Assembly (NCBI RefSeq): GCF_001556105.1
Contig: NZ_LSIF01000095.1
Location: forward strand, 10,362-74,361
Source of the DNA: Pseudoxanthomonas mexicana
GTDB taxonomy: Bacteria > Pseudomonadota > Gammaproteobacteria > Xanthomonadales > Xanthomonadaceae
Direction of reading: 5' to 3'
Length of the DNA: 64,000 bases
Positions within the stretch are counted from its first letter, which is position 1; every line of letters starts with the position of its first letter. Below the pieces are notes generated by a model. The model saw only the letters and a program-made list of their open reading frames with translations. It searched no databases and was not told the DNA's origin. Shown piece by piece: positions 7,364 through 17,400 of this stretch. The position numbers were made by a program, and so were the translations under genes.

Positions 7364-8734
7364 ATGGCGATCCACTCCTCCGTACTCGAGCTGATCGGCG
7401 ACACGCCGATCGTCCAGGCCAGGCGCCTCGACACCGGGCTCTGCACCCTCTATCTGAAGCTCGAGAGCGCCAATCCCGGCGGATCCATCAAGGACCGCAT
7501 CGGCATGTCGATGATCGAGGCCGCCGAAAAACGCGGCGATCTCAAGCCGGGCGCCACCCTGGTCGAAGGCACCGCCGGCAACACCGGTATCGGGCTGGCC
7601 CTGGTAGCCCAGCAGAAAGGCTACAAGCTGATGCTGGTGGTCCCGGACAAGATGAGCAGGGAAAAGATCTTCAACCTGAAGGCCATGGGCGCCGAGGTCA
7701 TCCTGACCCGCTCCGATGTGGCCAAGGGGCACCCGGACTACTACCAGGACCTGGCCGAGCGCATCGCACGCGAGACGCCGGGCGCCTATTTCATCAACCA
7801 GTTCGGCAATCCGGACAACCCGGCGGCGCACGAATTCGGCACCGGGCCTGAGATCCTGCGGCAGCTGGACGGCCAGCTCGACGCTATCGTCTTCGGCTGC
7901 GGCAGCTCCGGCACCATGACCGGGTTGTCGCGCTGCTTCGCCGAACATTCGCCGCAGACCGAGATGGTGCTGGCCGATCCGGTCGGTTCGATCCTGACCC
8001 AGTACATCAACGAGGGCGTCCTCAGCACCAAGTCCGGCAGCTGGCTGGTGGAGGGCATCGGCGAGGACTTCCTGCCGCAGATATCGGACTTCAGCCGGGT
8101 CAAGAAGGCCTATGCGATCAGCGACGGCGAGAGCTTCCACACGGCACGCGAGCTGCTGGCGAAGGAAGGCATCCTGGGCGGATCGTCCACCGGCACCCTG
8201 CTTGCCGCGGCGCTGAAGTATTGCCGCGAGCAGACCATGCCGAAGAAGGTGCTCGTGTTCGTCTGCGATACGGGTAACAAGTACCTGTCCAAGATGTACA
8301 ACGACTACTGGATGCTGGACAACGGCTTCATCGACCGGCCCCAGTACGGCGACCTGCGCGACCTGATCCTGCGCCCCTACAGCCAGCGCGACACGGTCGT
8401 GGTCAGCCCCACCGACCTCCTCACCACCGCTTACCAGCGCATGAAGCTGTACGACGTCTCACAGCTGCCGGTGATGGAAGGGGACCGTCTGGCGGGCATC
8501 GTGGACGAAAGCGACGTGCTGTTGCACGTCTATGGCGATGAGGCCCGCTTCCGCGATCCGGTTTCCACCGCCATGGTCAGCAAGCTGGACAGGCTGGACG
8601 TGCGGTCGCCGATCGAAGCGCTGCTGCCGGTGTTCGACCGAGGACAAGTAGCCATCATTACGGATGGAGACGCCTTCCTCGGCCTGATCACTCGCATCGA
8701 CTTGCTCAACTACCTGCGTCGTCGCGCACAGTAG
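7364..8734 (+). CDS. Cystathionine beta-synthase (PLP enzyme with CBS pair)
   Basis: It condenses serine with homocysteine to cystathionine, the first step of reverse transsulfuration. The 456-residue protein has an N-terminal fold-type II PLP domain with the Schiff-base Lys in NPGGSIKDR (about K43), the substrate loop EGTAGNTG and the phosphate-binding GCGSSGTMTG, then two C-terminal CBS domains (about 335-456: DLILRPYSQRDTVVV... and TAMVSKLDRLDVRSP...). The CBS pair favours this over plain cysteine synthase. An alternative ATG lies four codons upstream at 7352. The next gene is a MetB/gamma-lyase family enzyme, completing the pathway. A GATAAT -10-like element lies at 7326-7331. Confidence 0.88.
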   Translation: MAIHSSVLELIGDTPIVQARRLDTGLCTLYLKLESANPGGSIKDRIGMSMIEAAEKRGDLKPGATLVEGTAGNTGIGLALVAQQKGYKLMLVVPDKMSREKIFNLKAMGAEVILTRSDVAKGHPDYYQDLAERIARETPGAYFINQFGNPDNPAAHEFGTGPEILRQLDGQLDAIVFGCGSSGTMTGLSRCFAEHSPQTEMVLADPVGSILTQYINEGVLSTKSGSWLVEGIGEDFLPQISDFSRVKKAYAISDGESFHTARELLAKEGILGGSSTGTLLAAALKYCREQTMPKKVLVFVCDTGNKYLSKMYNDYWMLDNGFIDRPQYGDLRDLILRPYSQRDTVVVSPTDLLTTAYQRMKLYDVSQLPVMEGDRLAGIVDESDVLLHVYGDEARFRDPVSTAMVSKLDRLDVRSPIEALLPVFDRGQVAIITDGDAFLGLITRIDLLNYLRRRAQ

Positions 8735-8832
8735 CCCGCAAAGGCTGCCGCAAAGGACTGCGTGGCGTGCATGTCGTGGACAGTGCGTTAAGCCTCAGCT
8801 GGTAAACTTGCCGGCTGTTCAAGGAACCGAAT

Positions 8833-10017
8833 ATGTCGCAGAGCCGTTCCCAATCCAGCGGTCAGGTCGAGGGCGCTGCCCTCGGCACACTGGCCATCCA
8901 TGGTGGCCAGTCGCCCGACCCCAGCACCGGCGCCGTCATGCCGCCGATCTACGCCACCTCGACCTATGCGCAGGCCAGTCCAGGCGTGCACCAGGGCTTC
9001 GAGTACTCGCGTACCCACAACCCCACGCGATTCGCCTACGAGCGCTGTGTGGCCGCACTTGAGGGTGGCTCCCGCGGGTTCGCTTTTGCCTCCGGCATGG
9101 CCGCCACGTCCACGATCCTCGAGCTCCTGGACAGCGGCAGCCACATCATCGCGATGGACGATCTGTACGGCGGCAGCTACCGGCTGTTCGAGCGCGTGCG
9201 CAAGCGGACCGCTGCGCTGGATTTCAGCTTCGTCGACCTGACCGACCTGGCAGCGTTCGAATCTTCGATCCGGCCGGAAACGCGCATGGTGTGGGTGGAA
9301 ACACCCACCAATCCCATGCTGAAGATCGTCGACATCGCCGCCATCTGCGAAGTCGCGCACAAGCATGGGCTGCGCGTGATCGTCGACAATACCTTCGCCT
9401 CGCCGATCCTGCAGCGTCCGTTGCAGTTGGGCGCGGACATCGTGATGCATTCCGCCACCAAGTACCTCAACGGCCACTCCGACATGGTCGGTGGCATGGT
9501 CGTGGTCGGCGATGATGCGGAACTCGCCGAGCAGATGGCCTTCCTCCAGAATTCCATCGGCGCGGTGCAGGGACCGTTCGACAGCTTCCTCGCGCTGCGC
9601 GGCCTGAAGACATTGCATCTGCGCATGAAGGCGCACTGCGAGAACGCACTGGCGTTGGCGCAGTGGCTGGAAACGCATCCTGCGATCGAAAAGGTCATCT
9701 ACCCTGGCCTCGCTTCGCATCCTCAGCATGCGCTCGCCACGAAACAGATGCAGGGATACGGCGGCATCATTTCCATCGTGCTGAAGGGCGGTTTCGACGC
9801 TGCGCGCCAGTTCTGCGAGAACACTCATCTCTTCACTCTTGCAGAGTCTCTGGGTGGTGTGGAAAGCCTGGTGAACCATCCCGCAGTGATGACGCATGCG
9901 TCGGTACCGGTGGAGCGTCGGGAGAAGCTGGGTATCAGTGACGGGTTGGTGCGGTTGAGCGTCGGCATCGAGGCCCTGAACGATCTGATAGCTGATGTCG
10001 ACGGAGCGCTCCATTGA
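8833..10017 (+). CDS. metB: Cystathionine gamma-synthase/gamma-lyase family PLP enzyme
   Basis: Cys/Met-metabolism PLP enzyme that either makes cystathionine from activated homoserine or splits cystathionine to cysteine. The 394-residue protein has the family motifs YSRTHNPTRFAYE, the FASGMAATS PLP-phosphate loop, DNTFASP and the catalytic Lys in SATKYLNGHSD (K210). Sitting 98 bases after cystathionine beta-synthase it would act as gamma-lyase in reverse transsulfuration; the symbol follows the Xanthomonas habit of calling this locus-border gene metB. It marks the left border of the polysaccharide locus. Confidence 0.88.
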   Translation: MSQSRSQSSGQVEGAALGTLAIHGGQSPDPSTGAVMPPIYATSTYAQASPGVHQGFEYSRTHNPTRFAYERCVAALEGGSRGFAFASGMAATSTILELLDSGSHIIAMDDLYGGSYRLFERVRKRTAALDFSFVDLTDLAAFESSIRPETRMVWVETPTNPMLKIVDIAAICEVAHKHGLRVIVDNTFASPILQRPLQLGADIVMHSATKYLNGHSDMVGGMVVVGDDAELAEQMAFLQNSIGAVQGPFDSFLALRGLKTLHLRMKAHCENALALAQWLETHPAIEKVIYPGLASHPQHALATKQMQGYGGIISIVLKGGFDAARQFCENTHLFTLAESLGGVESLVNHPAVMTHASVPVERREKLGISDGLVRLSVGIEALNDLIADVDGALH

Positions 10018-10061
10018 GCTCGTCGAGTTCGCATCTTGGTTACAACGTTGGCGGCCTGTAG

Positions 10062-10892
10062 ATGAACCCCCATTCGCGACCCCCGCTGGCGTTTGGATCC
10101 ATGCTTGCCAGCTTCATGCGAAATCGCCACCTGATCGCGCAACTCACCAGGCGCGAAGTGGTGAGCCGCTATCGTGGCTCCTGGGCGGGCCTGGCATGGT
10201 CCTTCTTCAATCCGCTGATCATGCTGGTGATCTACACCTTCGTGTTCACCACGATCTTCAAGGCGCGCTGGGGGGCGGGGAGCGAACGGTCGCACGCGGA
10301 TTTCGCCCTTATTCTTTTTGTCGGCATCATCATCCACGGTGTGTTGGCGGAGTGCATTCTGAAAGCCCCCGCACTGGTCACGAACAACGTGAGCTACGTC
10401 AAGAAGTTCATGTTCCCGCTCGAGATCCTGCCTTGGCCGATTGCTGGCTCAGCGATGTTTCATGCAATGGTGAGCTTCCTGGTGCTGCTTCTTGCGCAGG
10501 TGGTGGTCGGTCAAGGCGTACCTTGGACTGCCGGACTCTTCCCGGTCGTCGTCGCGCCGCTGCTGGTGGTCGGGATGGGCGTGATGTGGTTGATCGCCTC
10601 GACTGCGGTATACGTGCGTGACATCGCTATGGTCACGGGCTTGGTGGTGACGGCGCTGATGTTTCTCGCGCCTGTGTTCTACCCCGCTTCCGCGCTTCCG
10701 GATGCGTACCGATGGATCATCCTCTGGAATCCGCTGACCTTCATCATCGAACAGGGAAGGCAGGTTCTGATCGCCGGCAATGCGCCTGACTGGGTGGGTC
10801 TGACGATCTACCTGTGTTTTGCATTGCCTTTCGCCTGGTTTGGGTACGCCTGGTTCCAACGCACGCGGAAGGGCTTCGCAGATGTCCTCTGA
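10062..10892 (+). CDS. wzm: ABC-2 type O-antigen/polysaccharide export permease
   Basis: Inner-membrane half of an ABC polysaccharide exporter that flips completed undecaprenyl-linked glycan. The 276-residue protein begins with a cytoplasmic amphipathic region ending LTRREVVSRYRGSWAGLAWSF, the conserved Wzm/TagG N-terminal motif (RREVKxRYRxSxLGxxW), followed by six hydrophobic segments and the late AVYVRDI motif (about 180-186) typical of ABC-2 exporters. Its end overlaps the ATPase gene by 11 bases. It opens the locus just after metB. Confidence 0.9.
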   Translation: MNPHSRPPLAFGSMLASFMRNRHLIAQLTRREVVSRYRGSWAGLAWSFFNPLIMLVIYTFVFTTIFKARWGAGSERSHADFALILFVGIIIHGVLAECILKAPALVTNNVSYVKKFMFPLEILPWPIAGSAMFHAMVSFLVLLLAQVVVGQGVPWTAGLFPVVVAPLLVVGMGVMWLIASTAVYVRDIAMVTGLVVTALMFLAPVFYPASALPDAYRWIILWNPLTFIIEQGRQVLIAGNAPDWVGLTIYLCFALPFAWFGYAWFQRTRKGFADVL

Positions 10893-12285
10893 TATCGCGT
10901 CCAGTCAGGGAAGTGCTGGCGAAGACGTTGCGTTGGCGACAGCCGAGACCATCATCAGCGTTCGCGGGGTTTCCAAGTGCTACCGCGTCTACGACCGTCC
11001 GGAAGATCGACTCAAACAGTCCATCCTGTCGAGGTTGCGGCGGTGGTTACGGCGTCCGCCCCGTGATTACTTCAGGGAATTCTGGGCGCTGCGTGATGTT
11101 TCACTCGACGTTCGCAGGGGCGAAACGCTGGGCATCATCGGCAGAAACGGGTCCGGCAAGTCGACCTTGCTGCAGGTGATCTGCGGGACGCTGGCTCCGA
11201 CGCAGGGCGAGGTGGATGTAAAGGGTCGCATCGCAGGACTGCTCGAGCTGGGCGCCGGCTTCAACCCCGACTTCACCGGCCGCGAGAATGTCTACATGAG
11301 TGCGGCGGTGCTGGGGCTGTCGCAAGAGCAGATTGACCAGCGGTTCGATTCCATCGCCGCTTTCGCCGACATCGGCGATTTCATCGAGCAGCCGATAAAG
11401 ACCTATTCCAGTGGCATGTATGTACGCCTCGCCTTCGCGGTGGTTGCGCACGTCGATGCAGACATTCTGGTTATCGACGAAGCCTTGTCCGTGGGCGACG
11501 TGTTCTTTGGACAGAAATGCATGCGGTTCCTGCGGAAGTTCAAAGAGCACGGTACAGTGGTTTTCGTCAGCCACGACGCAACGGCCGTGATCAACCTGTG
11601 CGACAGGGCCGTTCTGCTGGAAGGTAGTGGTGTGCGCCTGCAGGGAGATCCCAAGGCGGTCTCCGAGGCTTATCACGCCGCCATCTATCAGCAGTCGGTC
11701 CGTTCCTCCGCAACGAGAGAGCCGAGCGTGGAGGATGTGCCGGTTGAAGCGTCTGAAGACTTCCGGAAGGCGCTTATCGACGGCAGCACGTTGCGCAACG
11801 ACTTGCATGTTTTCAGGTTCGATCCCGAGAAGTCGGGTTTCGGCAATGGCGCGGCCAGCATCGTCTCAGCGCGCATTACGGACGATGAAGGCGCGGAGTG
11901 CCGCTGGATCACCGGCGGCGAACCGGTGAGCCTGCGGATCGAGGTGAAAGCTCACCGGCGGCTGGCAAGCCCGATCATTGGGTTTTTCGTCAAGGATCGC
12001 CTGGGGCAACCGCTGTTTGGCGACAATACCTTTCAGATATACAAGGATGCGCCCGTGGCCCTGGATGCGGGCGACTGCCTGATGGCCAGGTTCGATTTCG
12101 TGATGCCTATTCTGCCCAAGGGGGCGTATACCGTCGACATGGCCATCGCCGATGGCACCTACGACGATCACGAGCAGGCGGAGTGGGTGCATGATGGCCT
12201 GGTCATCGAGTCGCAGTCCTCCAGCGTCTCAACGGGCCTGATCGGAATTCCGTTCCGCGACATCCGGATCCACAAAGTACCGTAG
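10882..12285 (+). CDS. wzt: O-antigen ABC exporter ATPase with C-terminal cargo-binding domain (Wzt)
   Basis: ATPase partner of the preceding permease. In 467 residues it has Walker A GRNGSGKST (about 87-95), the exporter signature YSSGMYVRLAFAVVAH (about 175-190), Walker B DILVIDEALSVGD, and a separate C-terminal beta-rich domain (about 305-467; GNGAASIVSARITDDEG ... GIPFRDIRIHKVP). In characterised systems such as E. coli O9a that domain recognises the modified non-reducing end of the finished O antigen, so export depends on chain capping. The start MSSDIASSQG at 10882 is chosen over an upstream in-frame ATG because it gives the usual short N-terminus and a small overlap. Confidence 0.92.
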   Translation: MSSDIASSQGSAGEDVALATAETIISVRGVSKCYRVYDRPEDRLKQSILSRLRRWLRRPPRDYFREFWALRDVSLDVRRGETLGIIGRNGSGKSTLLQVICGTLAPTQGEVDVKGRIAGLLELGAGFNPDFTGRENVYMSAAVLGLSQEQIDQRFDSIAAFADIGDFIEQPIKTYSSGMYVRLAFAVVAHVDADILVIDEALSVGDVFFGQKCMRFLRKFKEHGTVVFVSHDATAVINLCDRAVLLEGSGVRLQGDPKAVSEAYHAAIYQQSVRSSATREPSVEDVPVEASEDFRKALIDGSTLRNDLHVFRFDPEKSGFGNGAASIVSARITDDEGAECRWITGGEPVSLRIEVKAHRRLASPIIGFFVKDRLGQPLFGDNTFQIYKDAPVALDAGDCLMARFDFVMPILPKGAYTVDMAIADGTYDDHEQAEWVHDGLVIESQSSSVSTGLIGIPFRDIRIHKVP

Positions 12286-12333
12286 CCGTGATGTGAGCCG
12301 GTCTGTCGCTTACACAGAAAATAGGAGTGTGGT

Positions 12334-12927
12334 GTGCATTTCAGTTCGTACGAGCACATGGAAGATGTCGCGACTCGTTATCTCGCCGGTCGGAAGGCAT
12401 TGTCCGTTGTTGATATCGGCTCCTATGACGTCAACGGCACCTATCGACCGCTGTTCACCAAACCCGACTGGTCCTACACCGGTGTCGATCTCGAGAAAGG
12501 CCCGGGTGTCGACGTGGTTCTGGAGTCCCCCTACGTACTGCCGTTTGCCTCGGGGTCGGTCGATGTCGTTATTTCCGGGCAGGCATTCGAGCACGTCGAG
12601 TACTTCTGGCTGTCCTGGCTGGAAATGGTACGGGTGCTCGCTCCTGACGGCCTGATCCTGCTTATTGCGCCGTCACGGGGACCGGAACACCGGTACCCTC
12701 AGGATTGCTGGCGCTTCTATCCCGACGGCTATCGCGCGCTTGCGAAGTACGGCGATTGCGAGCTGCTGGAGGTCACCACAGACTGGGAGCCTCACCCGGA
12801 TCCTGGCAGCGCGGCCTGGGGCGATACCGTGGGGGTCTTCCGCAAGCGGAAGAGCGGCCTTCGCCAAGCGCTGAGTCAATCGCTCCTGCGAGCAGCGGCA
12901 CGTTGGCACATGGGCGCCCGGGCATGA
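12334..12927 (+). CDS. SAM-dependent methyltransferase (small, polysaccharide locus)
   Basis: A 197-residue class I methyltransferase. Motif I is VVDIGSYDVNGTYRPLF (about 25-41), followed by the acidic residue of motif II in YTGVDLEKGPGVD, and the post-I block SVDVVISGQAFEHVEYFWLSWLE containing the H-V/E pattern of Methyltransf_11. The GTG start at 12334 is fixed by AGGAG six bases before it. The C-terminal four bases overlap the next methyltransferase gene (ATGA). Likely acceptor is a sugar of the exported glycan or a lipid-linked intermediate; the sequence does not say which. Confidence 0.82.
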   Translation: MHFSSYEHMEDVATRYLAGRKALSVVDIGSYDVNGTYRPLFTKPDWSYTGVDLEKGPGVDVVLESPYVLPFASGSVDVVISGQAFEHVEYFWLSWLEMVRVLAPDGLILLIAPSRGPEHRYPQDCWRFYPDGYRALAKYGDCELLEVTTDWEPHPDPGSAAWGDTVGVFRKRKSGLRQALSQSLLRAAARWHMGARA

Positions 12928-14402
12928 GCATTCCGCTGAATACGAGCATGAGCCTCCGTCCGAAGGCGATCCCGCCCAGTGCCTGGCTGGGCCATATTCC
13001 CTTTGCTGCCTGGTTGATCGAAGAGCTGAAGCCGTCGATTCTGGTCGAGCTGGGGACGCACAACGGCGCCTCCTTCCTGGGCTTCTGCCAAGCCGTCGAG
13101 GAGAATTCGCTTCCCACCTCGTGCTTTGCAGTGGATACCTGGCAGGGGGACGAACATGCAGGTCACTATGGCGAAGACGTGTTCGCCACGCTGTCCCGCT
13201 ATCAGCATGCTCACTACTCTGCATTCTCCGAACTGCTGCGGATGACCTTCGACGATGCGCTCGCATGCTTCGAGGATGGCAGCGTAGACCTGCTCCATAT
13301 CGATGGTTTGCATACCTATCAGGCAGTCAAGCACGATTTCGATACGTGGCTGCCCAAGATGTCGTCGCGAGGAGTAGTGCTCTTCCACGACACCATGGTG
13401 AGGGAGCGCGGTTTTGGCGTCTGGCGATTCTGGGAGGAAGTATCGAAGCTGTATCCCAGTTTCGAGTTCTCCCACACGCACGGGCTCGGGGTCCTGCTGG
13501 TGGGGAACGAGCTGCCGTCGCCGCTGCATGCATTGGTAGGTGCGGCTGATGCTGATGCCGTGATCATCAATAAATTGTTCTCGGTTTTGGGCAACAGGGT
13601 GCGCAGCCTCCAGAATGAAGAGGAGATGTCCGCACGGATGGATGCGCAGTATCAGAAACTTGCAGCAGGAGCGGCGGAGATTTCCGAGCAGTCCGTGATG
13701 CTGGGCCATCTGAGGCAGCGCATCACGGATGCGGACCGCGAGCTGGCGGAGCACAATGCGGCGGCCGCGCAGCGGGAAGCCGCCATTGCGAGCTTGAAGA
13801 ACGATCATGCCGTCGCGCTGCAGGCGTTGGAGCACGAGCTTTCGAAGCAGTCCTCGCAGCTCGGTGAAAGCGAGCAACTGGTCGGCCACCTCAGGCAGCG
13901 GATAGCGGACGCCGAGCGCGAGTTGGACGAACACAATCTCGCGACTGCCGCGAATCTGGCGACGATCGCCGAGCTCAGACAATCGCTGTCCACGCGTGAT
14001 GCCGAGTTCGCTGATGGAGGGGCCGCCATTGTTGCGGCGACCCAGCGGATCGCAAGTGCGTCCGAGCTGCGCGTGCTCGAACTCACCCAGCGCATCGAGA
14101 AGAGCGTGGTCGAGGAGAGTGGACGCAGCGCAACGCTGCTCGCCGATTACCTGGCGCGTCATGAAGTGCAGTGCAGGGAGGAGCGTGATGCATCCCTGCA
14201 GCGCGATGGCGCGACGCTGGTCGCGGAACGCGAGCGGCAAAGCCTCGCTATGACGGAAGTCCTTGACCGCCAGGCCGGTCTGGTCGCCGAGCTCGACAGG
14301 GTCCAGCAGGAGCTTGCGATCGTGCATGGCTCGTGGAGCTGGAAGCTTTCGCGTCCCATACGCTGGACGGGCCGAATGCTGTCGGGTGGCAAGCATGGGT
14401 AA
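12924..14402 (+). CDS. Methyltransferase fused to a long coiled coil; candidate O-antigen chain terminator
   Basis: A 492-residue protein in two parts. Residues about 1-215 are a class I methyltransferase of the Methyltransf_24 type (ILVELGTHNGASFLGFCQAV motif I; VDLLHIDGLHTYQAVKHDF). Residues about 230-465 are a long charged coiled coil with a 60-residue internal repeat (GHLRQRITDADRELAEHN at 261 and GHLRQRIADAERELDEHN at 321). The end SWSWKLSRPIRWTGRML resembles tails seen after coiled coils in other polysaccharide enzymes. By analogy with WbdD of E. coli O9a, where a coiled coil measures the chain and a methyltransferase caps it, this may set chain length; the Wzt partner here has a cargo domain as that model needs. 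Start MSIPLNTSMS overlaps the upstream stop by four bases. Confidence 0.8.
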   Translation: MSIPLNTSMSLRPKAIPPSAWLGHIPFAAWLIEELKPSILVELGTHNGASFLGFCQAVEENSLPTSCFAVDTWQGDEHAGHYGEDVFATLSRYQHAHYSAFSELLRMTFDDALACFEDGSVDLLHIDGLHTYQAVKHDFDTWLPKMSSRGVVLFHDTMVRERGFGVWRFWEEVSKLYPSFEFSHTHGLGVLLVGNELPSPLHALVGAADADAVIINKLFSVLGNRVRSLQNEEEMSARMDAQYQKLAAGAAEISEQSVMLGHLRQRITDADRELAEHNAAAAQREAAIASLKNDHAVALQALEHELSKQSSQLGESEQLVGHLRQRIADAERELDEHNLATAANLATIAELRQSLSTRDAEFADGGAAIVAATQRIASASELRVLELTQRIEKSVVEESGRSATLLADYLARHEVQCREERDASLQRDGATLVAERERQSLAMTEVLDRQAGLVAELDRVQQELAIVHGSWSWKLSRPIRWTGRMLSGGKHG

Positions 14403-17400
14403 GTTCAGGTCCGGCGTCGGAAGGTTGCTCCACGCGATCTACGTCCGAGCTCCGCTTACCTGGGAGACCCGCCTGGCGATGAAATCCTGGGCCTTCCATG
14501 CGTTCCCCGCGCTTTTCCGGCACACGAACGTCTATCGCCGATGGCAGTACTTCTCCGCGACGCACGATCCGGCGGCCGCAGCTGTGGATGCTGATCCGGC
14601 CAGCGACAGGATCGTCACCGGCGACGTCGCGGGCGATGTGTCGGACAAGCGGTACATCGCGGACCTGTTCGCGCGAGCGACGGGATCGCAGAGGGATTGC
14701 TACATGGGGCCGTCGACTCGGCCTCCACCGCTGCATGTGAAGGCGAAGGCGATCGCATTCTATCTCCCGCAATTCCATCCAGTGCCGGAGAACGACGAAT
14801 GGTGGGGCCGCGGATTCACTGAGTGGACGAATGTCTCCAAGGCGGTCCCGCAGTTCCTGGGGCACGACCAACCCCATCTGCCAGGGGAACTCGGCTTCTA
14901 CGACCTGCGCATCGTTGATGTGATGCGCAGGCAGGCGGAACTCGCGAAGCTCTACGGACTCCACGGATTCTGCTTCCATCACTACTGGTTTTCGGGAAGG
15001 AGGCTCCTGGAACGCCCGCTCGACCAGCTGATCGCGAACAAGGACATCGATCTGCCTTTCTGCGTGTGTTGGGCGAACGAGAACTGGACAAGGCGCTGGG
15101 ACGGACACGACCATGACGTCCTGCTAGCCCAGAACTATGCGCTGGAGGATGATCTGGCCTTCATCGTGGATCTCGTGCCGTACCTGCGGGATCCGCGTTA
15201 CATAAAGATTGATGGAAAGCCGCTCATCGTGGTCTATCGGCCATCGCTGCTGCCTGATTGCAAAAGGACGCTCGGCGTATGGAGGGAGTATTGCCGCACC
15301 AATGGTATCGGTGAGGTGCTGCTTACCATGGTCCAGTTCGATGTCGACGATCCACGTGACATGGGCTTCGACGCGGCAGTCGAGTTCCCGCCGCACAAGC
15401 TCGCTCGTAGCGCGCAATGCATCAACGATCAGGTGGTGATCATCAATCCCGACTACGCCGGCTATGTGGTCGACTACGATGAGCTGGCATCGAACGGCGA
15501 GAACTGGCCCGTACCGGAGTATTCGTTGTTCAAGGGCGTATCGCCGCGATGGGACAACGAGGCGCGGAAGCCGGCCAAGGGATATACCTTCGCTGGATCC
15601 ACACCGCAGCGCTATGGGCGATGGCTGGCAAAGGCTGTCGAGTACTCGAACGCCCATCCCGTATGCGGAGAGAGTCTGGTGTTCATCAACGCCTGGAATG
15701 AATGGGCGGAGGGTGCCCACCTCGAGCCTGATCGCGCGTATGGCTATGCGTATCTCGAGGCCACGCGTGGTGCGCTTGAGACGACCGCTGAGAAGCGAGG
15801 AGTCCTGGTGGTGTCGCACGACGCGCACCCGCACGGAGCGCAGTACCTCGCGCTCAACATGGCGAGGGAACTGGCGCGGATGGGCCTGGAGGTACATGTC
15901 GCGCTGCTCGGGCCGGGCGTGCTCGAGGATCAGTTCGAAGAGGTCACCACCGTGCACCGCCTCTACGACGGCAGGAGCGACCCTCGCGATCTGTTCAGGC
16001 GATTGCGGGCGGCCGGCTTCGGGCTTGCGTTGGCGAATACCACGGTCGCCGGCAGCGTCGTAGCGCCGTTGAAGAATGCCGGCTTCAACGTTGTTTCGCT
16101 GATCCATGAGCTTCCCGGAGTGATCCGCGATATGGGGTTGACGGCGCCTGCGGGAGAGATCGGCCGGCACGCCGATGCGATCGTCGTCAGTTCGACGCCT
16201 GTCCATGAAGGGATCCGGGCCTTCATCGCGGACGCGGAGCAAGCCAAACTGCAGATGCGGCCGCAGGGACTGTATACGCGGAGTCGATACCTTGGCGGTG
16301 ATGATGCGGAACGACAGCGAGCGCGGGCTGCGTTACGCGCGAAGCTGGGGCTGGCGAAGGATGCACGTGTCGTGCTGACGGTCGGCTACGCGGACAAGCG
16401 CAAGGGAGTCGACCTCCTTGTGCGTATCGCGCAACTGTGCGTGGAGCAGGATCCGCGCATGCACTTCGTCTGGGTCGGCCACTGGGAAGTCGGCATCCAG
16501 CACGAAGTGATGGATTACATCCGTCGGTGCGGGCTGGAGCGTGCGGTCACGTTCGTCGGTTTCGATTCCGATACGGATGACTACTACGCGGGCGCGGATC
16601 TTTATGCCTTGACGTCCCGGGAGGACCCTTTCCCTTCAGTCGTCCTGGAAAGCCTCGCGGTAGGCACGCCCATCGTGGCTTTCGAGGGCACCGGAGGCGG
16701 CGCCGACCTGGTCGGCAAGGGCTATGGCGCGGTCGTCCCCGCATTCGATGCGCGGTCCTTCGCCGATGCTTTGATGTCGCTGCAGGGCGACGACGTGGCA
16801 CGTGACCGGATCGGTGCGCGGGCCCGGCAGCTGGTGGAGACCGAGTTCTCGTTCCGGTCCTACATGCTTGATCTGTTGAGGATCGGCGGCCAGCGACTTC
16901 CCACCGTTTCCGTCGTCGTACCCAACTACAACTACGGCCGGTATCTGCAGGAGCGGCTCGAGTCCGTCGTCAACCAGCGCTTCCCGATCTACGAGATCAT
17001 CGTCCTGGACGACGCCTCCACCGACGACAGCCTGGCGCGCCTTCGCGAACTGCATAGCGGACTCAGTCCGCAGCCCAGGTTGGTCGTCAACGAACGAAAC
17101 AGCGGCTCGGTGTTCCGCCAATGGCTGGCCGGCGTGCAGTGCGCGCGCGGAGACTACGTCTGGATCGCAGAGGCGGACGATCTGGCCTCGCCGGAGTTTC
17201 TCGAGACCATAGTCCGCGCGATGGAGAAGTCGCCAGAGGCGCTGATGGGATACTGTCAGTCCCGCCAGATCGACTCCGAGGGACGGATTCTCGCGAATGA
17301 CTATCTGGACTACACGCGGACCCTCTCGGAATCGAAGTGGCGCGAAGCCTATGTCGCCACTGGCGATGAGGAAGTTTCGGCCGGCATGGCGGTCAAGAAC

